This document shows, one piece after another, positions 26,581-35,678 of a DNA stretch of 44,238 bases; position 1 is the stretch's first letter, and each line of letters starts with the position of its first letter. The DNA lies in the NCBI GenBank assembly GCA_029557905.1, contig JAKQHR010000069.1, positions 1-44,238 on the forward strand, written 5' to 3'. The stretch comes from Verrucomicrobiota bacterium (GTDB lineage Bacteria; Verrucomicrobiota; Kiritimatiellia; JAKQHR01). The position numbers and the translations under genes are program-made. Under the pieces are notes generated by a model. It was not told the DNA's origin. It saw only the letters and a program-made list of their open reading frames with translations, and made no database searches.

Positions 26581-26766
26581 TATAGATAAAGGCTGGAGGC
26601 TAAGCCGGCGCGGGCGGGAAATGCGCGGCCGGTCCGTCGCCCGGCGCGGACGGTTCAACGTTTCATGTTAAATGGCTTGGCTTTATGCTTGACGGGGAAG
26701 GGGGCATGTCGCAAAGTACACCCGATTTTTCAGCGAAAAGCGGAATTTTTTTAAGGAACGGTTTTT

Positions 26767-27798
26767 ATGTTAAGTCAACTCTTTGGCTTATTCTCAAACG
26801 ATATTGGCATTGATCTGGGCACGGCCAACACACTGGTCTATGTGCGCGATCGCGGTATTGTTCTGCGCGAACCCTCGGTGGTGGCCATTCAGTCCGGCAC
26901 CAACCGGGTGCTTGCCGTTGGAGAGGAAGCCAAGAGGATGCTGGGCCGGACACCCGGCAGTATTGTCGCAATCCGCCCGATGAAAGCGGGTGTGATTGCA
27001 GATTTTGAAATTACGGAGGCCATGCTGCGGTACTTCATACGGAAAGTGCATAACCGCGGCAAACTGGTCAGGCCGCGTGTGATCGTGGCCGTTCCAAGTG
27101 GTATTACGGAGGTGGAAAAGCGTGCGGTGAAGGATTCCGCCGCCCATGCCGGGGCCCGCGAGGTGTACCTGATTGAGGAACCCATGGCCGCGGCAATCGG
27201 GGTCGGTCTTCCGGTTCAGGAACCGGCGGGCAATATGATCGTTGATATCGGCGGCGGCACGACGGAAGTGGCTTTGATCTCCCTCGCGGGCATTGTCTTC
27301 AGCCGAAGCGTGCGGGTGGGCGGAGACCAAATGGACGAGTCCATCGTCCAGCACATGAAGCGGGTGTATAATTTGATGATTGGCGAACGGACGGCCGAGG
27401 AAATAAAGATTTCCATTGGATCGGCCTATCCGATGAAGGAAGAAACCACCATGGAAGTCAAGGGCCGCGACCTGGTTGCAGGCCTGCCCAAAACCCTGAC
27501 GGTGACCTCGGAGGAAATCCGGGAGGCCCTGCATGAGCCGGTGGCCACCATTGTGGAATCCATCCGGATCACGCTGGAGCGCTGTCCGCCCGAACTCTCG
27601 GCGGACCTGGTGGATCGCGGACTGATTCTGGCCGGCGGCGGCGCGCTGCTGAACGGAATCGACAAGCTCATTGCGGAACAGACGGGCCTTCCCGTGCATG
27701 TGGCGGATGATCCGCTGTGCGCCGTGGCCGAAGGCACCGGCGTGGTTCTGCACGAGCTCAATTTCCTTCGCAAAATGTCGGGACACGAGAAGTCCTGA
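26767..27798 (+). CDS. mreB: Rod shape-determining protein MreB
   Basis: The 343-residue actin homologue forms membrane-associated filaments that guide lateral-wall synthesis. It contains the phosphate-1 loop [18 protein letters not shown] (about residues 16-33), [19 protein letters not shown], the phosphate-2 loop [17 protein letters not shown] and the adenosine loop [19 protein letters not shown] short hydrophobic N-terminus (LSQLFGLFS) could be the membrane-binding helix. Start ATG 26767 has AAGGA ten bases before it. It is the first gene of mreB-mreC-mreD-mrdA-rodA-rng, placed behind an unusually long upstream region with curved-DNA signals. Confidence 0.98.
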   Translation: MLSQLFGLFSNDIGIDLGTANTLVYVRDRGIVLREPSVVAIQSGTNRVLAVGEEAKRMLGRTPGSIVAIRPMKAGVIADFEITEAMLRYFIRKVHNRGKLVRPRVIVAVPSGITEVEKRAVKDSAAHAGAREVYLIEEPMAAAIGVGLPVQEPAGNMIVDIGGGTTEVALISLAGIVFSRSVRVGGDQMDESIVQHMKRVYNLMIGERTAEEIKISIGSAYPMKEETTMEVKGRDLVAGLPKTLTVTSEEIREALHEPVATIVESIRITLERCPPELSADLVDRGLILAGGGALLNGIDKLIAEQTGLPVHVADDPLCAVAEGTGVVLHELNFLRKMSGHEKS

Positions 27799-27868
27799 CG
27801 CCCGCCGTATCTGACTGGCACCCCGTCCGGCGCACGCCGGTTCCCTCCGCACAGACGGAGTTTGGATT

Positions 27869-28729
27869 TTGCGGGACAGGAAGTTTATTTTATTGCTGAT
27901 GCTGGCCAGTATTCTGCTGGTCATGCTGAATCTCCCAACGCCGGTTTCGCGCAAGGTGGAGTCTTCCGTGCGCGAGGGGATCAGTCCCCTGCAGCAGGTG
28001 TTTTCCGGGATCGGTTTCCGCATCAGCGAGGCACTCATTGCGCTGCGCGGACTGGGCGGCATTGTGCGCGAAAACCAGGAGCTGTCCGCCGAAATGGTGC
28101 GCCTGCAGAACGAAACACGCCTGCTGCGGAGCCTCGCGGCCGAAAACGCCGACCTCCGCCGCCAGCTCGGCTTCGCCCAGCGCAACATCAGCGATTATAT
28201 CCCCTGCGAGGTGATCGGCCGCGATGTCAGCGGCTGGTGGCAGACCATTCGGCTGGGCAAGGGCGTCAGCGAAAATGTGGGGGAGAACCGCGCCGTGATC
28301 AGCGCCGAGGGGCTGGTGGGCAAGACGATTGACGTTTCTCTTCACACGGCGGATGTGCTTCTGATTTCCGATCCCGCATGCAAGGTTTCCGCGCGCATAT
28401 CCCGGACGGGGGCCTTTGGAATTGTCACGGGCCGCGGCGTGTCTCCGCGCGGCCGCGCCGTCTGCCGCATGGAATTCATCAACAAGAATATCAATGTGCT
28501 GCCCGGCGACGAGGTGCTCACCTCCGGCCTTGGCGGCGTCTATCCTCAGGGCATTCTGATCGGCTATGTGGAGAAGGTCTATCAGGACAGCCACGGGCTC
28601 TATCAGTATGCCGAAATCGAGCCGAAGGCGGACCTCGGCATGATCACTTATGTCTTTGTGGAGTCGCGCGGCGATCCGGTGGACGAATTCATGCGGGAGC
28701 GCCTGCAGGAGCAGGGAGGCTACCGGTGA
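27869..28729 (+). CDS. mreC: Cell shape protein MreC
   Basis: The 286-residue bitopic protein links MreB to the periplasmic wall machinery. It has a short basic N-terminus, one membrane helix (FILLLMLASILLVMLNL), a coiled coil (VRENQELSAEMVRLQNETRLLRSL and so on) and a beta-rich domain with VIGRDVSGWWQTIRLGKG, GLVGKTIDVS and a C-terminal DEVLTSGLGGVYPQGILIGYVEKV. The TTG start at 27869 gives a sensible N-terminus; no ATG precedes the membrane helix. A 70-bp gap separates it from mreB, and its TGA overlaps the mreD GTG. Confidence 0.95.
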   Translation: MRDRKFILLLMLASILLVMLNLPTPVSRKVESSVREGISPLQQVFSGIGFRISEALIALRGLGGIVRENQELSAEMVRLQNETRLLRSLAAENADLRRQLGFAQRNISDYIPCEVIGRDVSGWWQTIRLGKGVSENVGENRAVISAEGLVGKTIDVSLHTADVLLISDPACKVSARISRTGAFGIVTGRGVSPRGRAVCRMEFINKNINVLPGDEVLTSGLGGVYPQGILIGYVEKVYQDSHGLYQYAEIEPKADLGMITYVFVESRGDPVDEFMRERLQEQGGYR

Positions 28730-29229
28730 GCGCGGTGGCCATGGTCTTCCTGCTGGTCTTCGGGTCGGTGCTGCAGGCGGTTGTCCCCACGGGCCCCGCG
28801 ATGGGCCAGGTGCGCCTGCCGGTGCTGCTCGGGCTGGTGATCTACTACAGTCTGCTGAAACCCCGCCGCACTGCGCTGTATGCGGCCCTGCTGGCCGGCA
28901 TTCTCCAGGATGCCCTGAGCATGATCCCCCTCGGATTTTCAAGTTTCTGCTTCATTCTGACGGCGTGGATCATCAGCAGCTGGCGCGAGGAGGTTTTCAC
29001 GCGCCACTGGCTGACGCACATGCTGATGGGCCTGGCGGCCGCTCCGGCCAATCTGCTGGCGCTGTATCTGCTGCTGACTCAGGCCCGGCTTCTGATTCTC
29101 CCCTGGGCCGGACTGATGCTCAAGCTGTGGGGATCCGTTGTCACCGGAGTGATCTTTGTTCCGCTGGTGTGCCGCGCGGCCGAAACGCTGGAAGTCAAGC
29201 TGGGCATGCTGGAGGCGAGGGAGTCATGA
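28726..29229 (+). CDS. mreD: Rod shape-determining membrane protein MreD
   Basis: The 167-residue product from GTG 28726 has about five membrane helices. MreD proteins are poorly conserved, but LLAGILQDALSMIPLGFSSF (Q/F-D-x3-x-PLG) is the typical MreD signature, and the position between mreC and the PBP2 gene is diagnostic. A GTGA overlap joins it to mreC and an ATGA overlap joins it to mrdA. It works in the elongasome with MreC and RodA. Confidence 0.9.
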   Translation: MSAVAMVFLLVFGSVLQAVVPTGPAMGQVRLPVLLGLVIYYSLLKPRRTALYAALLAGILQDALSMIPLGFSSFCFILTAWIISSWREEVFTRHWLTHMLMGLAAAPANLLALYLLLTQARLLILPWAGLMLKLWGSVVTGVIFVPLVCRAAETLEVKLGMLEARES

Positions 29230-31043
29230 CGGTCCGGCCCGCAATAGAATCCGGCGCTTTCCGCATCCGGATCCTGCTTGTGCTGATGCTGGTGCTGTGC
29301 GCGCTGCTCGGCGTGATGCTCTGGAAAATCCAGGTGGCGCACGGCCATGACTATGTGCAGGACCTGGACCGCCAGAGCGTGCGGCGAATCCGCCTGCCCG
29401 CCATGCGCGGAACCATCGTGGACCGCAGCGGCGCTGCGCTGGTCGAAAATGAGCCGTCCTATGCCGTCGCCGTCTACATCGAGGAGCTCCGGCAGCCCGG
29501 CGTGAACGTGGTGGACGCGGCGGAGGCCCTCATTCGCCGCCTCGGCGAGCTGCTGCAGCTCCCGGTCGATGTAACGAGGGACGACATCGCAAACCACTAC
29601 CGCAAAAGACTGCCGCTGCCCTTCATTGTCTGGAAGAATCTCAGTGAAGAAACCCTCGCGCGCTGGGCCGAACTCGCGGCCGGCATCCCCGGCGCTGATA
29701 TTTACTGGGAGGGACTTCGGCATTATCCTCATGGCCAAACCGCAAGCCATGTGCTGGGCTACGTCGGCCGTGCAAGCCTGACCGGCCGCGAGGAGGAGCC
29801 CTATCACTACTATCTCCCCGAATGGGAGGGCAAGTCCGGCATAGAACAGAGCATGGATGATGTCCTGCGCGGCCGCGCCGGAGGCAAACTGATCCGCGTG
29901 GATGTTGCCGGCTACAAGCACGCCGATCTCGGCGGGCTTGATCCGGAGGCCGGTTCCGATCTGATGCTGACGCTGGACCTGCATATTCAGAAGCTGGCGG
30001 AAGAAGCGCTGGAGGGGCACAACGGGGCCATGGTGGTGATGGATCCGCGCAACGGAGAAATTCTCGCCATGGCCAGCGCGCCGGCCTTTGATCCGAACGA
30101 TTTCGTGCCGGCCATCTCGCATGAACTCTGGGCCGGGCTCAGGGAAAACCCCGCCAAGCCCATGGTGAACCGCGCGGTGGCGGGCAACTATCCGCCGGGA
30201 AGCATCTTCAAGCCGGTGGTGGCCATGGCCGCGCTGGAAAGCGGAAAAATCCGTCCCGGACAGCGGTTCAACTGCCCGGGATATATGATGCTGGGAAAAG
30301 CCCGGTTCAACTGCTGGCACAAACCGGGCCACGGGGAAATTGAACTCAGAAAAGCCATCGAGCAGTCCTGCAATGTCTATTTCTATGATCTGGGCCTGAT
30401 GTGCGGTCATGAGCCCATCGTGCACATGGCCTATGCGCTCGGCCTCGGCCGTAAAACCGGTGTCGAAATGTCCTATGAACGCGCCGGGCTTGTGCCGGAT
30501 GACTCATGGAAACGACGCACGTTCAGCGACGGCTGGCGCGACGGCGACACCTGCAACATGTCCATCGGCCAGGGCGCGCTGCTGGTTTCCCCGCTGCAAA
30601 TGGCCGTGGTGGCCTCCGCCCTGGCCAACGGGGGTTTTGTCTATGCCCCGCACCTCGTGCGCGGCGTACGCCGGAACGGGGACGAGAAATATCGGCCCGT
30701 TCAGCCCCGGCTGGTCAATGATCTGCACTGGAGTTCCGAATCCCTTCGGACCGTGCGCGGGGGCATGTTTGATGTGGTCATGGCCCCGACCGGAACCGGG
30801 CGGAAGGCCGGCGTCCCCGGAATCGAAGTGGCCGGCAAAACCGGCACCGCGGAATACGGACCGAAGGGGTCCGGCCTGAAATACGGATGGATGATCGCCT
30901 TCGCCCCCTACGAAAATCCGCGCTATGCGGTGGCGGTTGTCGTGGAAGAGGCGTACAGCGGCGGCGTGACGGCCGCGCCGCTTGTCAGCCGGCTGCTGGG
31001 TGGAATTTTCCGGCCGGCCGCCGGGGAAGGGGGCGCCGGATGA
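29226..31043 (+). CDS. mrdA: Penicillin-binding protein 2 (elongasome transpeptidase)
   Basis: The 605-residue product has one N-terminal membrane helix (residues about 14-33), a PBP dimerisation/pedestal domain (LPAMRGTIVDRSGAALVENEP) and a C-terminal transpeptidase domain. The active-site serine lies in PPGSIFKP (about residue 326), the SxN motif in EQSCNVYFYD (about 381) and the KTGT motif in GKTGTAEYG (about 538). It crosslinks lateral-wall peptidoglycan together with RodA, encoded next with an ATGA overlap. The presence of the full mre/PBP2/RodA set shows that this organism makes a peptidoglycan wall by elongation. Confidence 0.96.
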   Translation: MTVRPAIESGAFRIRILLVLMLVLCALLGVMLWKIQVAHGHDYVQDLDRQSVRRIRLPAMRGTIVDRSGAALVENEPSYAVAVYIEELRQPGVNVVDAAEALIRRLGELLQLPVDVTRDDIANHYRKRLPLPFIVWKNLSEETLARWAELAAGIPGADIYWEGLRHYPHGQTASHVLGYVGRASLTGREEEPYHYYLPEWEGKSGIEQSMDDVLRGRAGGKLIRVDVAGYKHADLGGLDPEAGSDLMLTLDLHIQKLAEEALEGHNGAMVVMDPRNGEILAMASAPAFDPNDFVPAISHELWAGLRENPAKPMVNRAVAGNYPPGSIFKPVVAMAALESGKIRPGQRFNCPGYMMLGKARFNCWHKPGHGEIELRKAIEQSCNVYFYDLGLMCGHEPIVHMAYALGLGRKTGVEMSYERAGLVPDDSWKRRTFSDGWRDGDTCNMSIGQGALLVSPLQMAVVASALANGGFVYAPHLVRGVRRNGDEKYRPVQPRLVNDLHWSSESLRTVRGGMFDVVMAPTGTGRKAGVPGIEVAGKTGTAEYGPKGSGLKYGWMIAFAPYENPRYAVAVVVEEAYSGGVTAAPLVSRLLGGIFRPAAGEGGAG

Positions 31044-32155
31044 TCGACCTGACCCGGATTCGGCATATGCTCCGCCGCATGGACTGGGCTCTCTTCTGCA
31101 CGGTCGGCGCCCTGATGGTGCTCGGTGTGCTTTTCATCTACAGCGCCACCTGGCGCGGAGACGGCATTCCCATGAGCCCGTTCTACAAAAAACAGATCGT
31201 ATGGGCGCTGATCGGGATGGCCCTGTTCTTCCTGATGGCGCTGACCGATTATCACCTGCTGGGCGAGAACGCCTGGTGGCTGTATGCGACGGCAATGGTG
31301 CTGCTGGTGCTGGTGCTGTTTCTCGGCAAGGAGGTGTATGGCGCTCATCGCTGGCTCAGCTTTTTCGGAGTCCAGGTGCAGCCGTCCGAACTGGCCAAGC
31401 TGGCGGTGATTGTCGCACTGGCCAAGTATCTGAGCCGTCCGGGAAGGGATATGGAGTCCCCGCAAACCACGGCGGCCGCCCTGCTCATCATGGGGCTCCC
31501 CTTCATCCTGATCCTGCGGGAACCGGATCTGGGCACCGCGGCGGTTCTGCTCCCGGTTGTGATCCTGATGCTGTATGCCGTCGGAGTTCCCCTGAAAACG
31601 CTGATTTTTCTGGGCGTGCTCGGACTGCTGTTTCTTCCGGTCGGATGGTTCGGCCTGGATCAGTACCAGAAGAAGAGGATACTGGTTTTTCTGGATCCCA
31701 CCACCGATCCGCTGGGGGCGGGCTGGAACAAGATGCAGTCGGAGATTGCCGTGGGCTCGGGCGGGCTGCTGGGCAAGGGCTGGCTCAAGGGCACGCAGAA
31801 TGTGCTGGGATTCCTGCCTCGCACCGTGGCGCCGAACGATTTCATCTATTCCGTGGTGGCGGAGGAAACCGGATTTGTCGGATCCATGGCCGTTTTGTTT
31901 TTGTATGTGTTTGTGTTTGCCGGATGCTTCCGGGCGGCGCTGGCGGCCCGTGATGCGTTCGGCCGGTTGCTGTGCATTGGAGTGGGTGTGATGCTCTACG
32001 TGCACGTGATGGTGAATATCGCAATGACCGTGGGGCTGATGCCCATCACCGGTCTTCCCCTCCCGCTGATGAGCTACGGGGGGTCGTTCATGGTCAGCAT
32101 CATGGCGGCGATGGGCATTGTGCAGAGTGTTTATGTACGCAGGTACCGGGGATAG
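31040..32155 (+). CDS. rodA: Peptidoglycan glycosyltransferase RodA (SEDS family)
   Basis: The 371-residue SEDS membrane protein has about ten helices. Recognisable blocks are LFIYSATWRG, the catalytic-site region GAHRWLSFFGVQVQPSELAKLAVIVALAKYLS, REPDLGTAAVLLPV, the long loop with GWNKMQSEIAVGSGGLLGKGWLKGTQ, LPRTVAPNDFIYSVVAEETGF and GLPLPLMSYGGSFM. RodA polymerises glycan strands and partners with PBP2. It overlaps mrdA by four bases; rng follows 29 bp later. Confidence 0.97.
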   Translation: MIDLTRIRHMLRRMDWALFCTVGALMVLGVLFIYSATWRGDGIPMSPFYKKQIVWALIGMALFFLMALTDYHLLGENAWWLYATAMVLLVLVLFLGKEVYGAHRWLSFFGVQVQPSELAKLAVIVALAKYLSRPGRDMESPQTTAAALLIMGLPFILILREPDLGTAAVLLPVVILMLYAVGVPLKTLIFLGVLGLLFLPVGWFGLDQYQKKRILVFLDPTTDPLGAGWNKMQSEIAVGSGGLLGKGWLKGTQNVLGFLPRTVAPNDFIYSVVAEETGFVGSMAVLFLYVFVFAGCFRAALAARDAFGRLLCIGVGVMLYVHVMVNIAMTVGLMPITGLPLPLMSYGGSFMVSIMAAMGIVQSVYVRRYRG

Positions 32156-32184
32156 CCCGGATTTTTCAACAAGAGGAGAACAAC

Positions 32185-33747
32185 ATGCTTTTTTCAAAGC
32201 AGATAACGGAACAGATTATTATCAACTGTGAAAGCCTTGAGACGAGGGTGGCCGTGCTGAACGAAGGGAATCTGGAGGCGTTCAGTGTCGAGCGTCCTTC
32301 CGAGGAGCGCGTGGTCGGCAGTATCTTCAAGGGCCGGATACAGAACCTGGAAGACGGACTGCAGGCCGCGTTTGTGGACATCGGCCTGAAGAAGAACGCG
32401 TTCATCCATTACTGGGACATGATTCCCGAAGACATGGCGCGCCTGGAGGCGGAGGAAGGCGTCAGCCGGTCGCGAACCACGCGCCGCAAGCGCTATGCCG
32501 CCGGCGAAATGGCCAAAATCATGCCCGTCGGAAGCGACATTATCGTGCAGGTCACCAAGGATGCCATCGGCACCAAGGGCCCCCGCGTCACGGCCAATCT
32601 CAGCATTCCCGGCCGCTATCTCGTGATGCTGCCCGGCTGTGAGCTGCGCGGCGTGTCGCGCAAGATCGAAGACGAAAAGGAGCGCGTCCGTCTCAAGAAG
32701 ATCATGGCCCGGCTGCCCGTGGTTCCCAACAACGGATTCATCATTCGCACCGCCGGTTCCGGCGGCCGCAAAACCACATTCGCGCGCGACATGCGCGCGC
32801 TGGTCGCCATCTGGCAGGATATTGAGGAGGGGATCAAGAACAAGCCCGCGCCCTGCCGGCTGTATCAGGAGCCCGATCTGGCCGAGCGTGTCGTGCGGGA
32901 TTCCCTGACCAGCGACATTGACCGCATCATCGTGGACAACCGCGAGGTCTATGAGCGCCTGAAAATCATGGTCTCCAAGCTTTCGCGCATCGGCCGCGCC
33001 AGGCTGAAGCTCTATGACGGCGACGCGCCGATCTTTGAGCACTTCGATGTCGAGCGGCAGATCGAAAGCGCCTTCCGCCGCAAGGTGTGGCTGAAATCCG
33101 GCGGCTATATCATTTTCGACGAGACCGAAGCGCTCGTGGCCGTGGACGTGAATACCGGCCGGCACAAGGGCGGCAAGACGCAGGACGAGGCGATCCACCA
33201 GGTGAACATTGAGGCCGCGCAGGAAATCGGCCGCCAGCTTCAGCTGCGGAATGTCGGCGGACTGATTGTCATCGACTTCATTGACATGCGCCAGCGGCGG
33301 CATCAGATGACCGTCTACAAGGAGCTCAAGAACGCGCTCAAAAACGACAAGGCCCGCACCAATGTGCTGCCGATCTCGGCCCTGGGCCTGCTGGAAATGA
33401 CGCGTCAGCGCGCCGAGGGCAGCATTCGCGCCTCGAATTATGCCGAATGCCCGTACTGCCGCGGCCGCGGCGTGGTGAAGAATCCGCTGAGCATGAGCGT
33501 GGATATCCAGCGGCACATTGCCGCCATCCTCCGCCGCCAGCGGAAAGACAAGCATCCGCTTCGCATCACCCTCCACCCGCGGGTGCTCGAACGGATGCGC
33601 AGCGAGGATGAAAGCATTCTGGTCGACATGGAAAAGAAGTTTGAAACTTCACTGAGCTTTGTCGCGGACGGAAATCTGCACGCGGAAGATTTTGTCATCG
33701 CCAACGCGGATTCCGGAGAAGAGCTTTACCGCAATTCCGATCACTGA
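32185..33747 (+). CDS. rng: Ribonuclease G/E family endoribonuclease
   Basis: The 520-residue product contains an S1 RNA-binding domain (VGSIFKGRIQNLEDGLQAAFVDIGLKKNAFIH), with an inserted Arg-rich loop (SRSRTTRRKRYAAG). It also has the 5' sensor region and the catalytic site with the Mg ligands in VAVDVNTGRH (about residue 312) and VIDFIDMR (about 360). The Zn-link cysteines are in CPYCRGRG (about residues 420-423). It lacks the long degradosome scaffold of RNase E, so RNase G-like is the better name. ATG 32185 follows AGAGGAG. Placement after rodA echoes the mreBCD-rng linkage of enterobacteria. Its stop overlaps the convergent pabB stop region by seven bases. Confidence 0.95.
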   Translation: MLFSKQITEQIIINCESLETRVAVLNEGNLEAFSVERPSEERVVGSIFKGRIQNLEDGLQAAFVDIGLKKNAFIHYWDMIPEDMARLEAEEGVSRSRTTRRKRYAAGEMAKIMPVGSDIIVQVTKDAIGTKGPRVTANLSIPGRYLVMLPGCELRGVSRKIEDEKERVRLKKIMARLPVVPNNGFIIRTAGSGGRKTTFARDMRALVAIWQDIEEGIKNKPAPCRLYQEPDLAERVVRDSLTSDIDRIIVDNREVYERLKIMVSKLSRIGRARLKLYDGDAPIFEHFDVERQIESAFRRKVWLKSGGYIIFDETEALVAVDVNTGRHKGGKTQDEAIHQVNIEAAQEIGRQLQLRNVGGLIVIDFIDMRQRRHQMTVYKELKNALKNDKARTNVLPISALGLLEMTRQRAEGSIRASNYAECPYCRGRGVVKNPLSMSVDIQRHIAAILRRQRKDKHPLRITLHPRVLERMRSEDESILVDMEKKFETSLSFVADGNLHAEDFVIANADSGEELYRNSDH

Positions 33748-35576
33748 TTCGACTCGTCCCCCTGCAGCTCAACCGCGATGCTGCGGCGGACCGAGTTGAT
33801 CAGCCGGCGTTCGGCTGCGTGCAGGAAATCTTCCGCGCTCAACCGCTCTTCATGGATGATCTTCCGCCGAAGCAGATATTCACGGTAGGTGCCGTTCAGC
33901 AGGCCGTCCTCGAGCGGAGGGGTGATCCAGCGGCCGTTGATCCGGGCAATCACATTGGCGCGGCACGATTCCGTGATGTCCCCGTCCGCATTCCGGAGAA
34001 TGACGTCATCCATGCCGGGGTGCCTCGCCAGTTCCCGGTCATAGACCGCGCGCCGGGTGGTCTTGTTCAGCATGAAGGCGTCGGGGCGGTCCGTCGGCGT
34101 GTCCGCCAGGCAGACGCGCCAGGGCCGGGACGCCGCAGATTCGTCCATGACGGAGGCTTCAATGCGACAGGTCCCGTCGGGGTCCAGCAGCAGGCGGATC
34201 CGGTGAGCGGCGCACGGCAGCGCGGCGGCGGCATGGTTCAGATCGGCGGTGATTTCACTCCGGTTGAAGGAAAAGCCGAAATACTGCGAGGAAAGAGCCA
34301 TACGGTCAAGATGCTCCCGCAGCAGAAAGAAGCCGCGCCGCGGATGCCAGCGCATTGTTTCAAGAAGCTGAAAGGGTTCAGTGTCCAGAGGCTGGAGCCA
34401 GCCCGTTTTGATCAGGGTCTCGGCGTGCTCGTTCTCGGCCGTGGAATCCCAGACGATGCCGCCCCCGGAACCATAGAGAAGGCGACCGCCGGCGTGGTCG
34501 TGCACCAGAGTGCGGATGGCCACATTGAACCGTGCGCGGCGGCCGGGAGATATGTGCCCGATGGCCCCGGTATAGATTCCCCTGGGTGAAATCTCCAGCT
34601 CGCGTATGATTTCCGCCGCCCGGATCTTGGGTGCGCCGGTTATCGAGGCGGCCGGGAAAAGTGCCCGGAATATTTCCGTCAGGCCTGCACGGGTCCGCCC
34701 GCTGACGGTTGATGTCATCTGAAAAACAGACGGATACCGTTCAATGCTGAAAAGCGGGCCGGAATTTATGCTCCCGGGCTTACAGATTCTTCCAAGATCA
34801 TTTCGAACCATGTCCACAATCATGATGTTTTCTGCCCGGTCTTTTTCTGATGCCCGCAGGGCTGCCGCTCGCTGCCGGTCTTCTGTTGCGGTCCGGCCGC
34901 GCCCGGCGGTGCCCTTCATCGGCCGGCAGATGATGTTGTCGCCGTCCAGCGAGAAAAAAAGCTCCGGCGAAGCGGAATAGACGGTGTGCGCGCCGGTGTG
35001 AATGCAGGCCGCGCAGGCGCCGCACGGCGCCAGCGTGTCCGTGTTGATGCCTGTTCCGTGGGATGCAATGCCGGCAAAGAGACTGTTCAGGCCGTCACGC
35101 GCTTCATCCTGGAAGCGGAGAGTGAAGTTCACCTGATAGCAGTCTCCCGCCGCGATATATTCTCTTATCTGCTCTATGCGGCGACGGTAATCCTGCCGAT
35201 TCATTTCCGGCACTCCCGCCACCGCGGGAAGCGGCAGGACCGGCGCGGCCGCCGGCATTCTGCACTCATAAACAGTCGGTGACCGGTAGAGCCCAAACCA
35301 GTAAAGAGGCGTGTGGTCAGAGGATAAGGCCGGCAGGGCCGCATCAAAAGCGGAGGCCGCCTCGTAGCTTATGAAGCCGGCGGCATGCAGGCCTTCGGCC
35401 GCCGCCTCTTCAATCCGCTCCAGGCAGGGAATGACCTCATCCAGCCGGTGCCCCGTCAGGCATTTCACGGGCTGCCTGAAAACAAGCCAGCGGAACCGTC
35501 CCGCGGCGGCGGGCTGCTGTATCACAGCCGTTCCGGCGCCGGCTGCGTCAAACAGCGATGTGCATGCGTTGCTCAT
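33741..35576 (-). CDS. pabB: Aminodeoxychorismate synthase / 4-amino-4-deoxychorismate lyase fusion (PabB-PabC)
   Basis: The 611-residue product has two domains. Residues about 120-375 are the chorismate-binding domain: GDCYQVNFTLRF, YSASPELFFSL, CRPMKGTAGRGRT, SEKDRAENIMIVDMVRNDLGRI, FPAASITGAPKIRAAEII and GIYTGAIGHISP. The Lys in PMKGT marks aminodeoxychorismate synthase rather than anthranilate synthase. Residues about 380-611 form a PLP lyase-like domain: FQLLETMRWHPRRGFFLLREHLDRM, MLNKTTRRAVYDRE with the PLP Lys, and ESCRANVIARINGRWITPPLEDGLLNGTYREYLL. The fusion makes p-aminobenzoate for folate. A CGACAAC cysteine cluster replaces the usual sequence before SASPELFF. The glutaminase partner (PabA) is not in the window. 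Confidence 0.93.
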   Translation of the reverse strand: MSNACTSLFDAAGAGTAVIQQPAAAGRFRWLVFRQPVKCLTGHRLDEVIPCLERIEEAAAEGLHAAGFISYEAASAFDAALPALSSDHTPLYWFGLYRSPTVYECRMPAAAPVLPLPAVAGVPEMNRQDYRRRIEQIREYIAAGDCYQVNFTLRFQDEARDGLNSLFAGIASHGTGINTDTLAPCGACAACIHTGAHTVYSASPELFFSLDGDNIICRPMKGTAGRGRTATEDRQRAAALRASEKDRAENIMIVDMVRNDLGRICKPGSINSGPLFSIERYPSVFQMTSTVSGRTRAGLTEIFRALFPAASITGAPKIRAAEIIRELEISPRGIYTGAIGHISPGRRARFNVAIRTLVHDHAGGRLLYGSGGGIVWDSTAENEHAETLIKTGWLQPLDTEPFQLLETMRWHPRRGFFLLREHLDRMALSSQYFGFSFNRSEITADLNHAAAALPCAAHRIRLLLDPDGTCRIEASVMDESAASRPWRVCLADTPTDRPDAFMLNKTTRRAVYDRELARHPGMDDVILRNADGDITESCRANVIARINGRWITPPLEDGLLNGTYREYLLRRKIIHEERLSAEDFLHAAERRLINSVRRSIAVELQGDESNQ

Positions 35577-35678
35577 GTTTTATCCAATGACAGTGCTTTC
35601 CGAATATGCGATAGTGCTCCGTCGGCGATGAGTTTGTATCGCGGTCAACCGCGGAAGTCCAGCGGGTTGGAGTATATC

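Larger units (their letters stand above)
26336..26766. other. 431-bp non-coding region upstream of mreB
   Basis: It contains, in order, a phased A-tract array (26363-26535), two copies of ATAGTACTA (26561-26580), a GC-rich stretch, a weak promoter-like TTGACG (26689-26694) with CAAAGT 17 bp later, and the mreB ribosome-binding site AAGGA (26753-26757). A lysine/asparagine-rich reading frame through the array is an artefact of the A-tracts. No other gene is seen. Confidence 0.8.

Noticed and set aside
26146-26589. 147-codon frame encoding a Lys/Asn/Gln-rich protein upstream of mreB
   Set aside because: Its composition follows directly from the phased A-tracts; the array period of 10-11 bp is not a multiple of three, and the first part is an out-of-frame reading of the preceding gene.
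35385-35678. Extended N-terminus for fmt
   Set aside because: The extra codons lie antisense to pabB, and the conserved formyltransferase N-terminus begins exactly at 35679.
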